Notes under the pieces: model-generated | What the model saw: only the letters and a program-made list of their open reading frames with translations | The model's database searches: none | Told to the model about the DNA's origin: nothing | Source: Acanthaster planci | Lineage: Eukaryota; Echinodermata; Asteroidea; Valvatida; Acanthasteridae | Direction of reading: 5' to 3' | DNA length: 64,000 nucleotides | Assembly (NCBI RefSeq): GCF_001949145.1 | Contig: NW_019091634.1 | Span: forward strand, 36,941-100,940 | Part shown: piece after piece, positions 22,106 to 34,095 of the stretch | How the letters are laid out: each line of letters begins with the position of its first letter | Position numbering within the stretch: the first letter of the stretch is position 1 | Made by a program: the position numbers and the translations under genes

Positions 22106-22478
22106 GAAATATGGAAGGGCTGCGTAGCACCGCGATCAGAATATCGACAAGAATACAATATCAAATCAGTGCTCTGAAATATGTAATTGCCGAGCTGAGT
22201 ACCTTCTTCAGGGCAAGCAGCTCGGCAATCACATATTTCAGAGTGCTGATTTATACTATTCTTGCCGATACGCGTATAGGCCTACATGTGTTGTACACGC
22301 GCTTGTTCTCCAACTTATGCCTTTTAAGCACATAACTATGCGCGTACTCCAAGAATGGCTGACAACGCGCACATAGCACGAACGACTTATGACGTCACAA
22401 ACTGATTAACAACAAACTTTGGAGAAATATGGAAGGGCTGCGTAGCACCGTGATCAGAATATTGACAAGAATATAATA
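22106..22478. repeat. Hairpin element with a flanking direct repeat
   Basis: A 55-base segment beginning GAAATATGGAAGGGCTGCG occurs at 22106-22160 and again, with about four changes, at 22424-22478. Between them is a foldback: arms of 33 bases (22165-22197 and 22218-22250) around a 20-base loop, with looser pairing extending to about 22141 and 22270. Probably a small mobile or satellite-derived unit. The rest of 21213-24373 shows no gene. Confidence 0.8.
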
Positions 22479-24373
22479 AAAAAACAAACATAACAAACTT
22501 TGATGTGCTTGAAGTTTGAATACCAACCAAGCTGTTTGATATTTCAAAACAGCAGGGTCATTCAGGAAAAAAAAGCACGCGCGCGAGTCCACGTAGGGTT
22601 CACATGTCTATATGTCTAAGGTAGGGCAGAACTCGCAAGCGAGTCCTAATGACCTCGGACGAGCTTCATTTGGGGTATGGCTGTTGGAATACCAAACTTG
22701 CTTATAATGGCACTTTTTATGTTAGCCATAGAACTAATATTACGTATAGCTTTATGATGGCAGCGCAGTGGCCAATGACGTGCATGGAGTTCTTTGGAGA
22801 ACAGAAAGTGAGATTGATGCATCATGGGAATAAATATCTTATTCAGTTGTATCGTAAAAAAAAATTGTAGGAACTCGACATTTGCAAATCTGAATTTTGC
22901 CGTTACCAGCTCTACCTATATAACAAATTTTTCAACTCTGGCATGTTCAAGAATGTTCAAATTCTTAGAAAATATAATTCCATAGTGACAAAACCGGAGG
23001 CTGCCACGTTCTATAATTAATACCAAGTGAAAGGAAGCTAGGACGTTTCAGAAATCAGCGTCGTCATCCAAAATCAGTGAATTGACCAGTCAGCCAATCA
23101 GTGCATAGGTCGGATAATAAAAAAAAAATTCTTCAAACAATCAGGCACTTCGTTGGTATAGATTTGGGTGGACAATCCTCCAATTATGACAAATAGGAAC
23201 ATTGATGTATCCGGGGAACTGGGGGAAAAGAGGCTGTACCCCCCCAAAAAAAGGGGAGCAAAATTTCGTTGGAATAATTATGCGAGAAAGGCAATTCATT
23301 TAGTTTCTTTCATCAACCCTCCTTCCAAATAAAGCCCTCAGAAGGACCATGAAATGCTACATGTACGCAAAACCTTTCCAAATCTTTGCCTCTCCCCCCC
23401 CCCGGTGGTTCTGGATCTACCCTTGTACAAGGAGTGAGTGGGTCGCACGATGGATGACACTAGACGGATCATTGTGCAGTTTATAAAAATTGTTAATTTT
23501 GGTATGCAATGTCATTTTAATCGTGGACATCGTGGACACAAACGCTTTGCCATATACGTACAAATGTCCGCAAATTGTGGTCGATGGTTCAAAGTGACAT
23601 AATTTGAAAAAAAAATTTACCCCTCAAATCCTAACATATCAGAACCAACATTATTTCAAAGGATTTGAAAAGATTCATTTACACATTGTCAAAATTACAA
23701 CAAAGATACAAAAATGATTTTTCTCCCAGATGTTTAAATAAGAGTTTACATGTCCTACTTAGAAGCGTATATCGTAAGTCATTAAATATAAGCTGTATTT
23801 TTTCCAGACAAGGGGGGCAAGTAACAGATTTTAACGGGAAAGTAATGCATCATAAGTTTTGGCGGAGTGGAATTGAATGTTTCTTTGCTGTGTAAGACCA
23901 GAAAGGTCATCGGTTTCCAGCCCGGGGCTGGCTTCAAAAGATGTACGACTATGAGACTTCCTTCTCCCCCCACTTGTACTTTTTTGAGCTATGGTCTTGC
24001 TACAAAGGGCTGTATAAAAGCTACATCTGGTAATTAAGGTCATATTACGTTTAACAGCTCGTGGAACAAAACTTGCCGAAAGGAGTCATTGTGATGGCTT
24101 CGTGTTTTTGTCTTCATGTGTTAACGGGAGATTCCCTGAGGATATTTGAGGACGTTTCCATGCACGATTGAAGCCGAAACAGGTGGCGACGCCCTCACAA
24201 GCCATAAACCTGCTACTATCTTGGGCTTGAAACGTCTCAGTAATTTCCTTGATCTGTACGCCAGGAGACGTCGCCTTATCCCGTGAAACAAGGGAATCAA
24301 TTAAAATTTACTTTTACTTGTGTTTAATGTAGTTAAGTGTAAACGTTGGCCAGACGGTCAGTACAAAGATGGC

Positions 24374-24379
24374 TTTATT
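24374..24379 (-). terminator. Candidate polyadenylation signal for the sulfotransferase gene
   Basis: TTTATT on the plus strand (AATAAA on the minus strand), about 425 bases beyond the sulfotransferase stop codon. The hexamer is common by chance in AT-rich DNA. Confidence 0.35.
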
Positions 24380-24803
24380 GATTTTTTTTCACAAGTAATT
24401 TTCAGTGTGAATTTCAGGGGACAATCAACTGGCGCCCGACAGTTCACTAAAAAAATGTCACAAGTCTGTCTGAATCCAGTAGTGACTTGGAATAAAACGC
24501 TGACAAAGGAATGGCTTTGTCGCACAAATCTATCCGTAAATTGCTTCAGACCAGGTTGGCTTTAGACTGGATGACCTGGATGATAAGTTGATACAACCAT
24601 GGAGGTATTCTATAGAATCAAATATGAGAGAGTCGAATTTCCCAGTTGAATTTTTTCCTTTGCAGTAATCTGCCACAAAATGTATTCGTGCCATGAGAAA
24701 AATCTCTTCATTGGACAAAATACTCGATGCCTTAAATAAAAAGGAATCTAATTACATTTACAGACGGATCGAGTTTCCAGGTATGGAAGGCTTGAGTTTT
24801 GTT

Positions 24804-25724
24804 TTATGTCTGCAGTTGTACTTTGTTTTTAAATACTCCTCGAGCAAAAAGACTAATGGTTTCCTCCAGTGAGTATCCGAAAAGTCGGTAGTCCTCCCAG
24901 TAGTAATCGCTTACTTTCTGAATAAGCTCGAGTGGTACTGTCTTGTAGTACCTGACGAGGCTGTCCGCGGCATTAGAATTGTGATAGTCAGGGAACTGGA
25001 CCAGATGATCAATCCCTAGCCATTGAAGGACAAACGGTCCTTCGACAGAAAGATTTTCAAAGTGGCCAATGAAATCGTACTTGATTTGGCACGGGTGCGA
25101 GACGATATGCTGCGGTAGCCAATGGTCGTTGAACGCGTTCATTCGGATACCGCTTCCCAAGTCTGTGACGTACCGCAAAAACTCCGTCAGTGTGATATTC
25201 AACCAACCGGCCAATGAAGGCTTGGGCACATAGCGGTATCGGTGAACGATGTCCTTGCCGTACATGTTCTCCCAAAAGCGCTGCAAGGAGGCGTGGTCGT
25301 ACAGAGCCCCGCCGCGGAACTTGCTCATGTAAGCCGACAGAATGCGGCTGAGCGGTTCGCGTACAAACAGCACCTTGCGGTAGCTGGCCAGCTTGGACTC
25401 TCTCTCGACGGAAGAGTACTTGCCCAAGGACGCGCTTCCCGTGCCGTTCAACTGCCTGAGCCGACCCAAGATTGCTTTCCAGGCCTTGCAAGACACCTTG
25501 GGAATGAAGTTGAAGAGGACCCTGTGCGGGTTGCTCACCAGCATGTGGCTGTACTCCATGGGAGATGAGGAGTTGAAACCTTGGCAAGACTCTCGAAGAA
25601 TCTGCTGCCTCCTCTTTTGTTCATCCCAAATGACATCCTCTGAGCTTCTGGTAGAGGTGGGTTCAGATGAAGTCTGGTCAGTTTCTGTATTGTCATCGGT
25701 GGCTGGTGATTCTGTACCGTACCG
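24804..25724 (-). CDS. Sulfotransferase catalytic exon
   Basis: An open run of 306 codons to TGA. It starts with an acidic Ser/Thr-rich stem (TDDNTETDQTSSEPTSTRSS) that fits a Golgi enzyme stem, then the PAPS-binding motifs, then C-terminal family blocks (DFIGHFENL, YYWEDYRLFGYS). Two NxT/NxS sequons (NITL and NLSV) suggest lumenal glycosylation. The GC-rich middle contrasts with its flanks, as expected for a conserved exon. Confidence 0.92.
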   Translation of the reverse strand, partial: RYGTESPATDDNTETDQTSSEPTSTRSSEDVIWDEQKRRQQILRESCQGFNSSSPMEYSHMLVSNPHRVLFNFIPKVSCKAWKAILGRLRQLNGTGSASLGKYSSVERESKLASYRKVLFVREPLSRILSAYMSKFRGGALYDHASLQRFWENMYGKDIVHRYRYVPKPSLAGWLNITLTEFLRYVTDLGSGIRMNAFNDHWLPQHIVSHPCQIKYDFIGHFENLSVEGPFVLQWLGIDHLVQFPDYHNSNAADSLVRYYKTVPLELIQKVSDYYWEDYRLFGYSLEETISLFARGVFKNKVQLQT

Positions 25725-26692
25725 CTACAGGGTGAGGGTACAAAAATATCGTTTGATCGTATCAGTCCAGTGTACTGCAAGGGGCTGTGAGGGTTGAATA
25801 CGCGATTCCACAAGTCTATCACATCCCCATACAGCCGCAAGTAAATGACAAGCCCGTTCAGGAGTTAGGTTATGAATAAGGAGAACAAAACTAATAGAAA
25901 GCAGCATTTCAACGACTTTCTAGTGGGACTGACTGACTTGTGATTGACTCGTTAGTAATTTGCATGTTCCTCTGAGGACTTGCGAGGAGTAGTGGTGAAC
26001 TTGGCTGAGTTACCGAAGCACTGAAGGTCAACCATTGATCATGCAAACTACACGCACTTATATGAATAATTCAATAACATCCACTTCACCTGAAAGGGCC
26101 CATTGAGACACGTCAGCAAGGATGCATGTGAAGTTTTAGGCAAGTCATTTCAGTAAGTTATGTCAGGAGAGGGATGTGGGTAGAATGCTTCCTCGTCACA
26201 CTACCCAATCATCGTTGGACCCACTTGACGATGTTAAACGAATAGGAAAACATGAACTTGTCTCGGCAATTCCCAACTTACATTTCGGATGAACGAATCG
26301 CTGCCCGAATGCACAGCCATACGAATTGAGTTTTCATCACCTGTGAGAAACGAGGAAGTGCAACAAGTGAAATAGATTATCGTTCATAATTAATCGCTGA
26401 TCGTGTGATGTAAATAAATTACATGCATATGGCCTATATGACATATTTAAACAGTCTTCTGAATGTAACGAGTAATAGCGTCAATTCAATTCTATATAAT
26501 TCGGGAGTGGAGGTGTTTTTTGTCCTGATCGGTGTATAACCTTTGGTCTTTGTACGAAATACCATACCAACCATTTCTGAAGTGTATGTAGCTGTAGTTG
26601 GTAGCGCTTTTCCATTCCCACTGGAGAACATATGTGATCAAGGCGGCAGTTCCGACGCCAAGAATGAGCAACAGAACTCGCAGGGACTTCAT
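24804..26692 (-). CDS. Golgi carbohydrate sulfotransferase, HNK-1/CHST8-14 family (Sulfotransfer_2)
   Basis: Transfers sulfate from PAPS to a sugar hydroxyl, in known relatives on chondroitin, dermatan, HNK-1 or GalNAc glycans. The last exon is 25724-24804 (acceptor CACCCTGTAG, 307 codons including stop). It contains the 5'-phosphosulfate loop FIPKVSCKAWK (exon residues 73-83) and the 3'-phosphate motif FVREPLSRILSAY (120-132), in the order and spacing of the family. An upstream exon near 26692-26563 supplies a short cytoplasmic tail and signal anchor (LRVLLLILGVGTAALITYVL), the type II topology expected. A phase-1 donor there (AATG|GTTGGT or TATG|GTATTT) could join an alternative acceptor at GGTACAG in the last exon; an intermediate exon is equally possible. 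Which CHST orthologue and substrate cannot be told from motifs alone. Confidence 0.85.
26563..26692 (-). CDS. Sulfotransferase N-terminal exon (signal anchor)
   Basis: ATG at 26692-26690 begins MKSLRVLLLILGVG, a single hydrophobic helix with a positive N-terminal side, followed by a stem with a possible sequon (TNYSY). A TATTGCAG just upstream could be an acceptor, so a 5' untranslated exon may precede it. The 3' edge is one of two phase-1 donors and is uncertain. Linkage to the catalytic exon rests on topology, strand and distance. Confidence 0.6.
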
Positions 26693-26977
26693 CACCCCTG
26701 CAATACACGATGTGAATATAAATCATCATATGCCAAAACCTTTCTAAGAGCATATGAATTGATGCAAAGTTCATTCATCTTATCAGTATAGAGTTATTGT
26801 ATTATAGTGGTATACTCTCTATTTTTTTCCAGTCGTGAGTGCCCATGGGGCGAGTTCCCCCCTCAATTCCTTAAATTTCCAAATGCGTGTAAAAAGCTCT
26901 CGATGAATTTATTCTGACACCTCAGAAAGGCCACAAAAACGTGACACGAAGAAATAGGTAAGTTTTGCTTCCCTCCA

Positions 26978-27190
26978 AATAAAAATAATAATAACAAAGT
27001 TTTTATATAGCGCATTACACCAAGGTCTCGATGCGCTTTACAGGAAACAACAATGGAACAAGCAAGTTTTGAGAACTGCTTTAAATTCATTCTCGATATT
27101 AATAATTTTGATATGATGAGGAAGAGAGTTCCAAAGTGATGGTGGTGCATGCATGAAGGAACGATACCCCCCCGACATTGGTTCTGGATA
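26978..27190. repeat. Dispersed repeat with an AATAAT leader
   Basis: An AATAATAATAA tract is followed by TTTTATATAGCGCATTACAC, TCTCGATGCGCTTTACAG and a conserved-looking tail. This arrangement is a widespread invertebrate repeat type from memory. I see only one copy in the window, so the boundaries are approximate. Confidence 0.45.
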
Positions 27191-30100
27191 TGTATCTGAT
27201 CCACGGCTGCCGCTGCTTATCCATTGAGCTCCAACACTAATGCTAACAATTCTTGAAACGGTTAAATAGACGAGGAAAAATCATGTGTGTCATGGACAAT
27301 AAAGATAAATTAAGGAGGCCGTCTAGTATGCAAACAAAAATCAACCACTTATCGACCACGGCGACTTGAATAAACCCTAAAAGATGACACCCAATAAAAT
27401 CGACCCAAACCAGAGATTTAGAAAGGAGAACCTCAAAATCTTAAACGAAAAGTAGAACCAACACAGAGTGTAATTTAAAAGCAGCCTCTCGAGTTCACCC
27501 TGACGAGAAATCGGTAAAACAAGATAAGAAAAGTAAAGAACATAATGAGAAACAGGGTTTATAAATATTCATGACGCAATAAACAAGCTCTCTCATACGA
27601 ATGAAGTGGCATTAATCCTCTTAATCAAGGATTAACACTTGGTAAAACATGTAAGGCGTGTGGCATACCGGCACCACATGTTATGTGAGAGAGTCCACAT
27701 GTGAGAAAATCCAAAGTAAAACTAAACCACACTATGACCTGTCAGAAGAAAACGAGAGAATCGAGATATATTTTAAGTTTACAGTTTACAGTAGAGAGTA
27801 ATGCATGGCCCATCCTGTAATTAACCGAAGTTGAATTTACTTTATCAAAAGAACTCAAAAAGACTGAAACTTCCATTTTAAAGGAGAACTTTTTAACTCA
27901 TCAATATGTTCAATAAGAATGACCATCATCACTGTAAAAACAGTAATAAATATGGCATGATGAACAGGTTGGGCAAAATGAACAATTACAGAACCACAAA
28001 ACTGTAAATTCTTTGAAGGATTGACCTATTCAGAATCAAATTTTACCCTGAATTTTACCCTATAAACTAAACAAATTTCAAAAGGAACTAGAATTGAACC
28101 ATGGCAACTACACTAAAATACTCATACGTGGCCCATGAAAATGTCAAAGAACAATATTATTTTGCTAGAGAGAAAAAACTCACCAATGACTTCAGCCAAC
28201 AAAAACACAAGTAGGGCGCAGGTTAACACACGTATGGAACATGTACATGTACACACGTCACTGCTACAAGCCTATTGAATGTGGCTTGACAATGAAGCTA
28301 CATTTATAGAGGAACTTGTAAGTCGAATAAACAAACAGGGGAACACACTACTAAGAAAAGAGGGGTACTTAAGTTTCCTCTTACTTAGGGGTGCGACACC
28401 TATGTTTTAATACTAAAGAATACATAATTGGAAATGAGTGTAAATCCGGAGGGGGCTGAGGGTATATACCGTATACTCCCTATACACCTTTTTACCAGGG
28501 GGTGGACACCCCCACCCATGATGTACACACAGTGTGCTCTTCTTGGCGAGAAAAGAATAAGCTGGATTGTGAAGAATTTTTTCGACTTCCAAACAATCAA
28601 AATGCATCCACCTGTACTCAAATGGGCAACAGCATTACGTTTAACTTCCAGTGGCCCAAACCCCTGAATGCTGCTTATCAGTTTCATCCTGGCTGGATCA
28701 GCACAGCAGTAATTATAAGATAAACAATTACCCCTGAACCCACTTCCCCCAAAGGCCAGTGTGACCATTGCTATGCCAATCACGGCATACTGGCTGCGAC
28801 TTGCTGATAGTGTAAAATAAGGGAACTGTTCAAGAGCATAGGCAAAGTTTGACAATTTGTATTTGATTTCTCCGGATATATTTGGTGGATTTTTATGATT
28901 CAAAGTTGCTTACCCAATAACTTTTGACACTTTTCCCAATGCCGCACAGTATATGCACAAATCTTGTAGACTTTTGTAGAGTTTTTTTGTCAGCAAACTC
29001 ACAGGCCGTGCCATCAACAACCACCTGTTCACTCTTCGTTAACTTTTGATCGGATAAGAAACACTGGAATGCAAATAGCTCGATCCAAACCCAGCGAGTA
29101 CAGATCCCAGTTCGTCATAATAGGCAAACTTGGGTCTGCTCCAAATTGGTGACTTGTCATAGGCAAACTCAGGTCTGCTCCAAATGAGTGATTCACGTAA
29201 TGTGTGCCGTTTTGATGTACATGTATAATTCTGCAGGAATGTGATGCATTATTACAGATGTACATCTGTATCACGAACATCGTCCCGATATTCCATGGCC
29301 TCTCAAGTCATCCCTTCCCTACATAATTCCCCACCCCCCATCCCCCAGTACTGGCACAACTTTCGCGACTGAACTTCGACCTGCCGCGCTTATGAAGCTT
29401 GCAAATGTAATCAAACCAGGTCTGTAGTCCGCACAGTTTTCCAGCTTTAAACAAATCCTTTAAAAGAGACCAAAAGAGAAACAACTTAGGGCAGATAATT
29501 CGGCCACGAGACGTGGGTGGTGCAAAGCCTGATACGCTTCACATTTGTAGTTGTATTATAAAGGTTGGTAAACTTTGTCAAATCCAGGTAAGGATGGGTT
29601 TGGAATCGGAACCAAAGTGAAAAAGGTCCATGAGATGCAAGTGCTTGACTTATAACTTTCAAAGAGCTGGGTTATTTTGGTGCATTTCACAGCCGGCCTC
29701 CCCCAAGAACTCTACTGTATCACATTCGATTTTTTAAATCATTTTCTAGATCATTATCACTATACATATGAAGTTTGAGATAAATCAAACATATGGTTTT
29801 GTTATTACGGTCATTAAAGTGCCAACCGGCGTGTATTAAGACCGCAGTGGAAAACTATATATTATTGGCTGACCTGCGCAAGGACAGTAGTTTGTTTTTT
29901 CGCAAAAGTGGTGTCAAAAGACTGCACAGAGTCACTCTAAAAAGTCCTAAACGCTCAGTTCCTGAAAAAAAAAAACCACTATTGGGAACAAAATGTGTGT
30001 GTGTGTGGGGGGGGGCTTCATAGGTTGCAATACAGACTTGGTCAGCGACCTCCCTTGTCAAAATGACAAGTGTCACAACTTGGCTGCTTCACACGGAGTT

Positions 30101-30689
30101 GTCCATAACGGTACCGAGCCTCCTGGTGTGTTTTGCGGTATCGCGCAGTACATATGGACATGTGCAGCAAAATAACAGATTACCCGTATACTACAGCCTG
30201 TTTGCAAATTCACGAAAACGTCGTAACCCTCAGAAAGCCTCGTTGTCTCGTAAGGTCCGCCATTTTACATGGTTATCATGCATGCCTGTTCACGTTGATG
30301 CATTATGCATAATGTATACTTAGCTGAGATTGATATGGTCACTGTGCACTCATCGCACGCCTGCATCTGTTAGTGTTCACATTCGCATACGAGGTCGTGC
30401 GCCAGAAACATAGCGCAAATTAAAGACAAACATAAGCTTCCGCACACGCGTGACGGTTGAACCATGGAGGTAGAATTTGAACCAAGGCGTTCCTCCCGGT
30501 TCAGCTGATTTGCATATTTCTTAGGCCGAGTGAGGTCGCTCATTGCCTTGATTTTGCAACGTATGCAAGTACATGTACTGCATGTACAGTACATGTACAT
30601 GTACGTACACAGGTACGTACTAGGTCAGCGAGCGGCTAGTGCGAGCCTCGCTGCGCTAGCGAGGAAAGACGAACGCCACGACCGAGGCT

Positions 30690-30810
30690 ACGTGAGGTAT
30701 AGCAACAGTGTTTTTAGTATGGAGAATTCAAATTGCTATGTTCACGTGAATTTTAAATAACTCAGTGTGCCAGATTCTATTCAAAATTAGCTCACGAAAG
30801 GCTTGTTAAA
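30690..30810. repeat. Copy of the repeat arm found at 58.6 kb
   Basis: GTATAGCAACAGTGT, followed by ACTCAGTGTGCCAGATTCTA and TTCAAAATTAGCTC, matches the right arm at 58573-58680 in the same order. This shows a dispersed family within the window. Confidence 0.65.
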
Positions 30811-33317
30811 CGCGTCTCTTGCAAAACACAACTTTTACTGAGCTTTATCTCGAAAGACAAGAAGGGGCGGAACCAAGACCCAAGATTTGGAACTACCCCA
30901 ACCACGCCCCAACAGACGTCTGAATTCAAACTGCCAGCGTAATTGCCTCTTTTTGCGTCGCCCACCCTGAGCCGGCTTTTCATCCATCCATACATGCTCC
31001 CGTTTTCATTGGGACTCAAATTTACTTCTTTTGAATTGATGTTTCTGCTGTTTTTCTTATGCTTTCTTTAAAAATGTTTGCAAGTTCTAGGTTTTTGTTT
31101 TTTGCTTAAAATAGTTCATTTCCCTAAAAAATTTTCCCTTGGGGACATTAAATTTTCCTAAGATAAGAGGTAGGCCCAGGTGTGTCACAACAGGTGCGCA
31201 CGCCGCGCCCAACCATGGAGGCGATTAACAATAGACCTTTCCACTAATTCATTCATATTTATACACGCATGCGCAGAGGTTGGCTCCAAGAACACTAACA
31301 ACTTATTATGGAGGGGGGCATACTAAGAAACGACGATCTCATGCGCACATCATTATTTTAAAATCTTTTTACAGAGCATGGAAAATTTCACTTAAAATTA
31401 AATTAGAAACTAATAGCGAAACGATTTAATGGGATTTTTAAAAGAAAACTGAACAAAGTCAGAAAACTTGAGAGAAAATGATAATCGAAGTCGCACCCCT
31501 GTACATTTTCAATGGCCCACTCACACTTCTTGCCACCAAGGCCGTTTTGTGCGCATGTGTACAGAATTGTAAACTTATTAGTGAAAAGGACTACAGACAA
31601 TGCATATCTGTGGCAACCTCTTGATGGCGCATTGTTATTGTGAATCGCCATCACAGACATGAAATACCCATAGACTAGACCGGCAGCAGTGGGCACAAAA
31701 GCGTAATTCCAGGACGGTGCTATTTTTCAAAACCATGGGCAAACTTGTTTGTCAAAGACATAAGCATCGGTGATTTCTCAAAGAAAAATTGCCAGAGATG
31801 AAGATAAACTTCAGCATTATTGTGTGTTTGGGTCAAACAAGCCTGACAATATAAAAATGTATTAAATTTGTGGGATGGCGAGTAATTTCAGTAATTCTAT
31901 TCAGTATTTCTTTTTGCACATCACAGCGGTCAGCGTAGGAAATCGTGAAAACGTTAGCCCTTGTCCCTCCGTTTCCTGGAAGCTGAGTCCCTTATTTCTA
32001 TCAAATTTCAACATAAAGCGATGGACGCATCGGCCCCAAAAGGGTTCTTGATCCTGAAGCACTCGCTTGTTTGTGCCTTACGGTCCTAAGAGTTAAACAT
32101 GATTGTTAAAGATATTATCCAAGTTTAACGTGACTCTTCATCACCCATCTATTGAATGCCACGGGACTTTTTTACTTGGTGTTGATCACGAGTAGGGCTT
32201 TTGACAATAATCCTGATATGGAAGGTCTAGAAATATTTGGGTTAAAACGTGTGTATGGTTGTGTGTGTGTGGGGGGGGCAAATGCTTTATTGTTAAATCT
32301 TAAAAATCTGAAAGTAAATTCTTTATCTGTTAAATATATTAAGCTACGTATTTAGAATAGGATCATGTCACTGGTAACATTTTACATTTGCTACACACAA
32401 ATACTCAGATTATTTTGTTACAGGAGAGATGCAGCATGAGAAGTAAACTGATTTCAAATTTTGTTTGATGCATTGAGGTTGGAAAACATTGTTCCTCGTT
32501 TCTATGGTTCACGTATTTCAAGTGATTGACCATGGCTGGAAAGTGTGGTATGAGGATGTCAGCAATGCTCCTCTTACGAAGTACAAAAAAATTCCTAAGG
32601 ACCTCAACAGACGAGAACAGTGGAACAGAAATGAACAGGTTGTCCATATTTAAAAAATGCATCTGAACGCAATTAGGAAATTTCAAGCAGCCTTTACAAG
32701 AATGGTTGGGTAAAAACGTCACTCTCGGTCGCATGTCCATGACATACAGCACACACCCGTGGGCATGTGGTTATCATAGTGGTGCAACTTGCGCTTTACG
32801 AAATGTCGGTGGCGGGATTTCTCGCAGGCGATTTTCATCGTGAATCAAGGGAATCATTTATCACTTCATAGCTTTTATTTGGACAAATTACGGAGGGAAT
32901 GTCTGTTCAAATGTGACGTATTTACCAATAGAGCAAAACTGCAGGCTATGCAGAATCAGTTCAAAATGCGCGGTACATACTAAGTGCAACGTGGTGAGTT
33001 GAAAACGCACGTAAAGTCACCGCAGGCTGCAGCAACTTAGGCCTACATGTACATGAACCATACCTGCCCACGGAGAACAACCAAGAGGTAAATAAAGCAG
33101 ATCCATAAATCCACAAAAGTAACAAACTGTAGAGTTAGAGTGGTGGGTTTTCATGCCTTCAATCACTGATTTCGCAATTCTGTCACGTACCTCTCATTGT
33201 AGACTTGCGCAGAGTATAATTTGTCAGTCTGTCATCTGCCAAAGATACAGTTGAATTACGATATGCAGAAATAGTTGTTTTTCATGCAGTAGCCACCAGT
33301 GTGATTGTGTCTGACAA

Positions 33318-34095
33318 CTGCTCTATGGCTTGACGAGCCCAAAATTAAACCTGTCCTTGAAAGTGTATCGATCGCCATGCGGTGACTTGCAGGCATCTGG
33401 CGTGGCAAGTTTTGTTTGTTCGCGGGAGCACGTGCGTATCCTCTGTATTCTACAGATAGTAAACGCACAGATTTACAATAATTAACTAATTAATTTTAAT
33501 TAATCATTTGATTAATTAATTGTCGGCTTGATAGTGCTTGCAAATTTTGGAGAGTTGCAGCATGCTGTAGCTGCGCTGATTTGGCCAGACTCATTAGAGG
33601 CACAAATATCATGCGAGTCGCCATGGTTCAGTCTGTTACCCCTCAGGAACAACACTTTCCATGACATGCCAAAACCCTTGCTTGAAGCGACCATTGTAAT
33701 TTTGTTTGATAAATCTATGGTTGGGCGAGCTCAAAATAAACCTATAGACTCCTCTCATTTTGCCTACCTGCCAAAGTTTGCACAAATACATCATAGGCCC
33801 TCTCACCTTTCGGTTGGTTTTCCGTTTTACCTAGAATTTGTTCAAAATGGACCTTTGTCTTAACAGGGTTGTACTTTCATTTCGTATTTGGTAGCAAATG
33901 GCTTATTAACTGATAGTTGCATGGGGATTTTTAACAGTATGTGAACGGCCAACTACAGATTTAGCATTCACTTGTGAGAAGAACACGACTGTGACGTAAA
34001 AAGAGCAAACCCTATTCCTACATGCATTGATCGATCGTCTTGCAATGACTTTCTGGCATCTGTTTGCTAGTTATGTTTGTTAACGAGAGCTGTGT
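33318..34095. repeat. Diverged direct duplication
   Basis: Two blocks near 33318-33430 (CTCTATGGCTTGACGAGC, then GATCGCCATGCGG and GCATCTGGCGTGG) recur in order at about 33708-34090 (ATCTATGGTTGGGCGAGC, then GATCGTCTTGCAA and GCATCTGTTTGCT). Spacing in the second copy is longer. It looks like an old duplication; no coding content is visible. Confidence 0.5.

Noticed and set aside
25057-25587. A 176-residue minus-strand frame over the sulfotransferase exon, and plus-strand frames 25242-25568 and 25393-25797.
   Set aside because: They are shadows of the GC-rich catalytic exon, which carries the PAPS motifs in another frame.
28400-28903. A 167-residue minus-strand frame.
   Set aside because: No family motif, low-complexity composition, and overlapping repeat-like sequence near 28460.
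30570-30625. Repeated TACATGTA units as a possible CRISPR-like or regulatory array.
   Set aside because: This word is scattered over the whole window as genomic background, and there are no regular spacers.
32405-32752. A 115-residue minus-strand frame with several Cys and His.
   Set aside because: Cys/His spacing does not fit a known zinc finger. No splice context or second exon was found.
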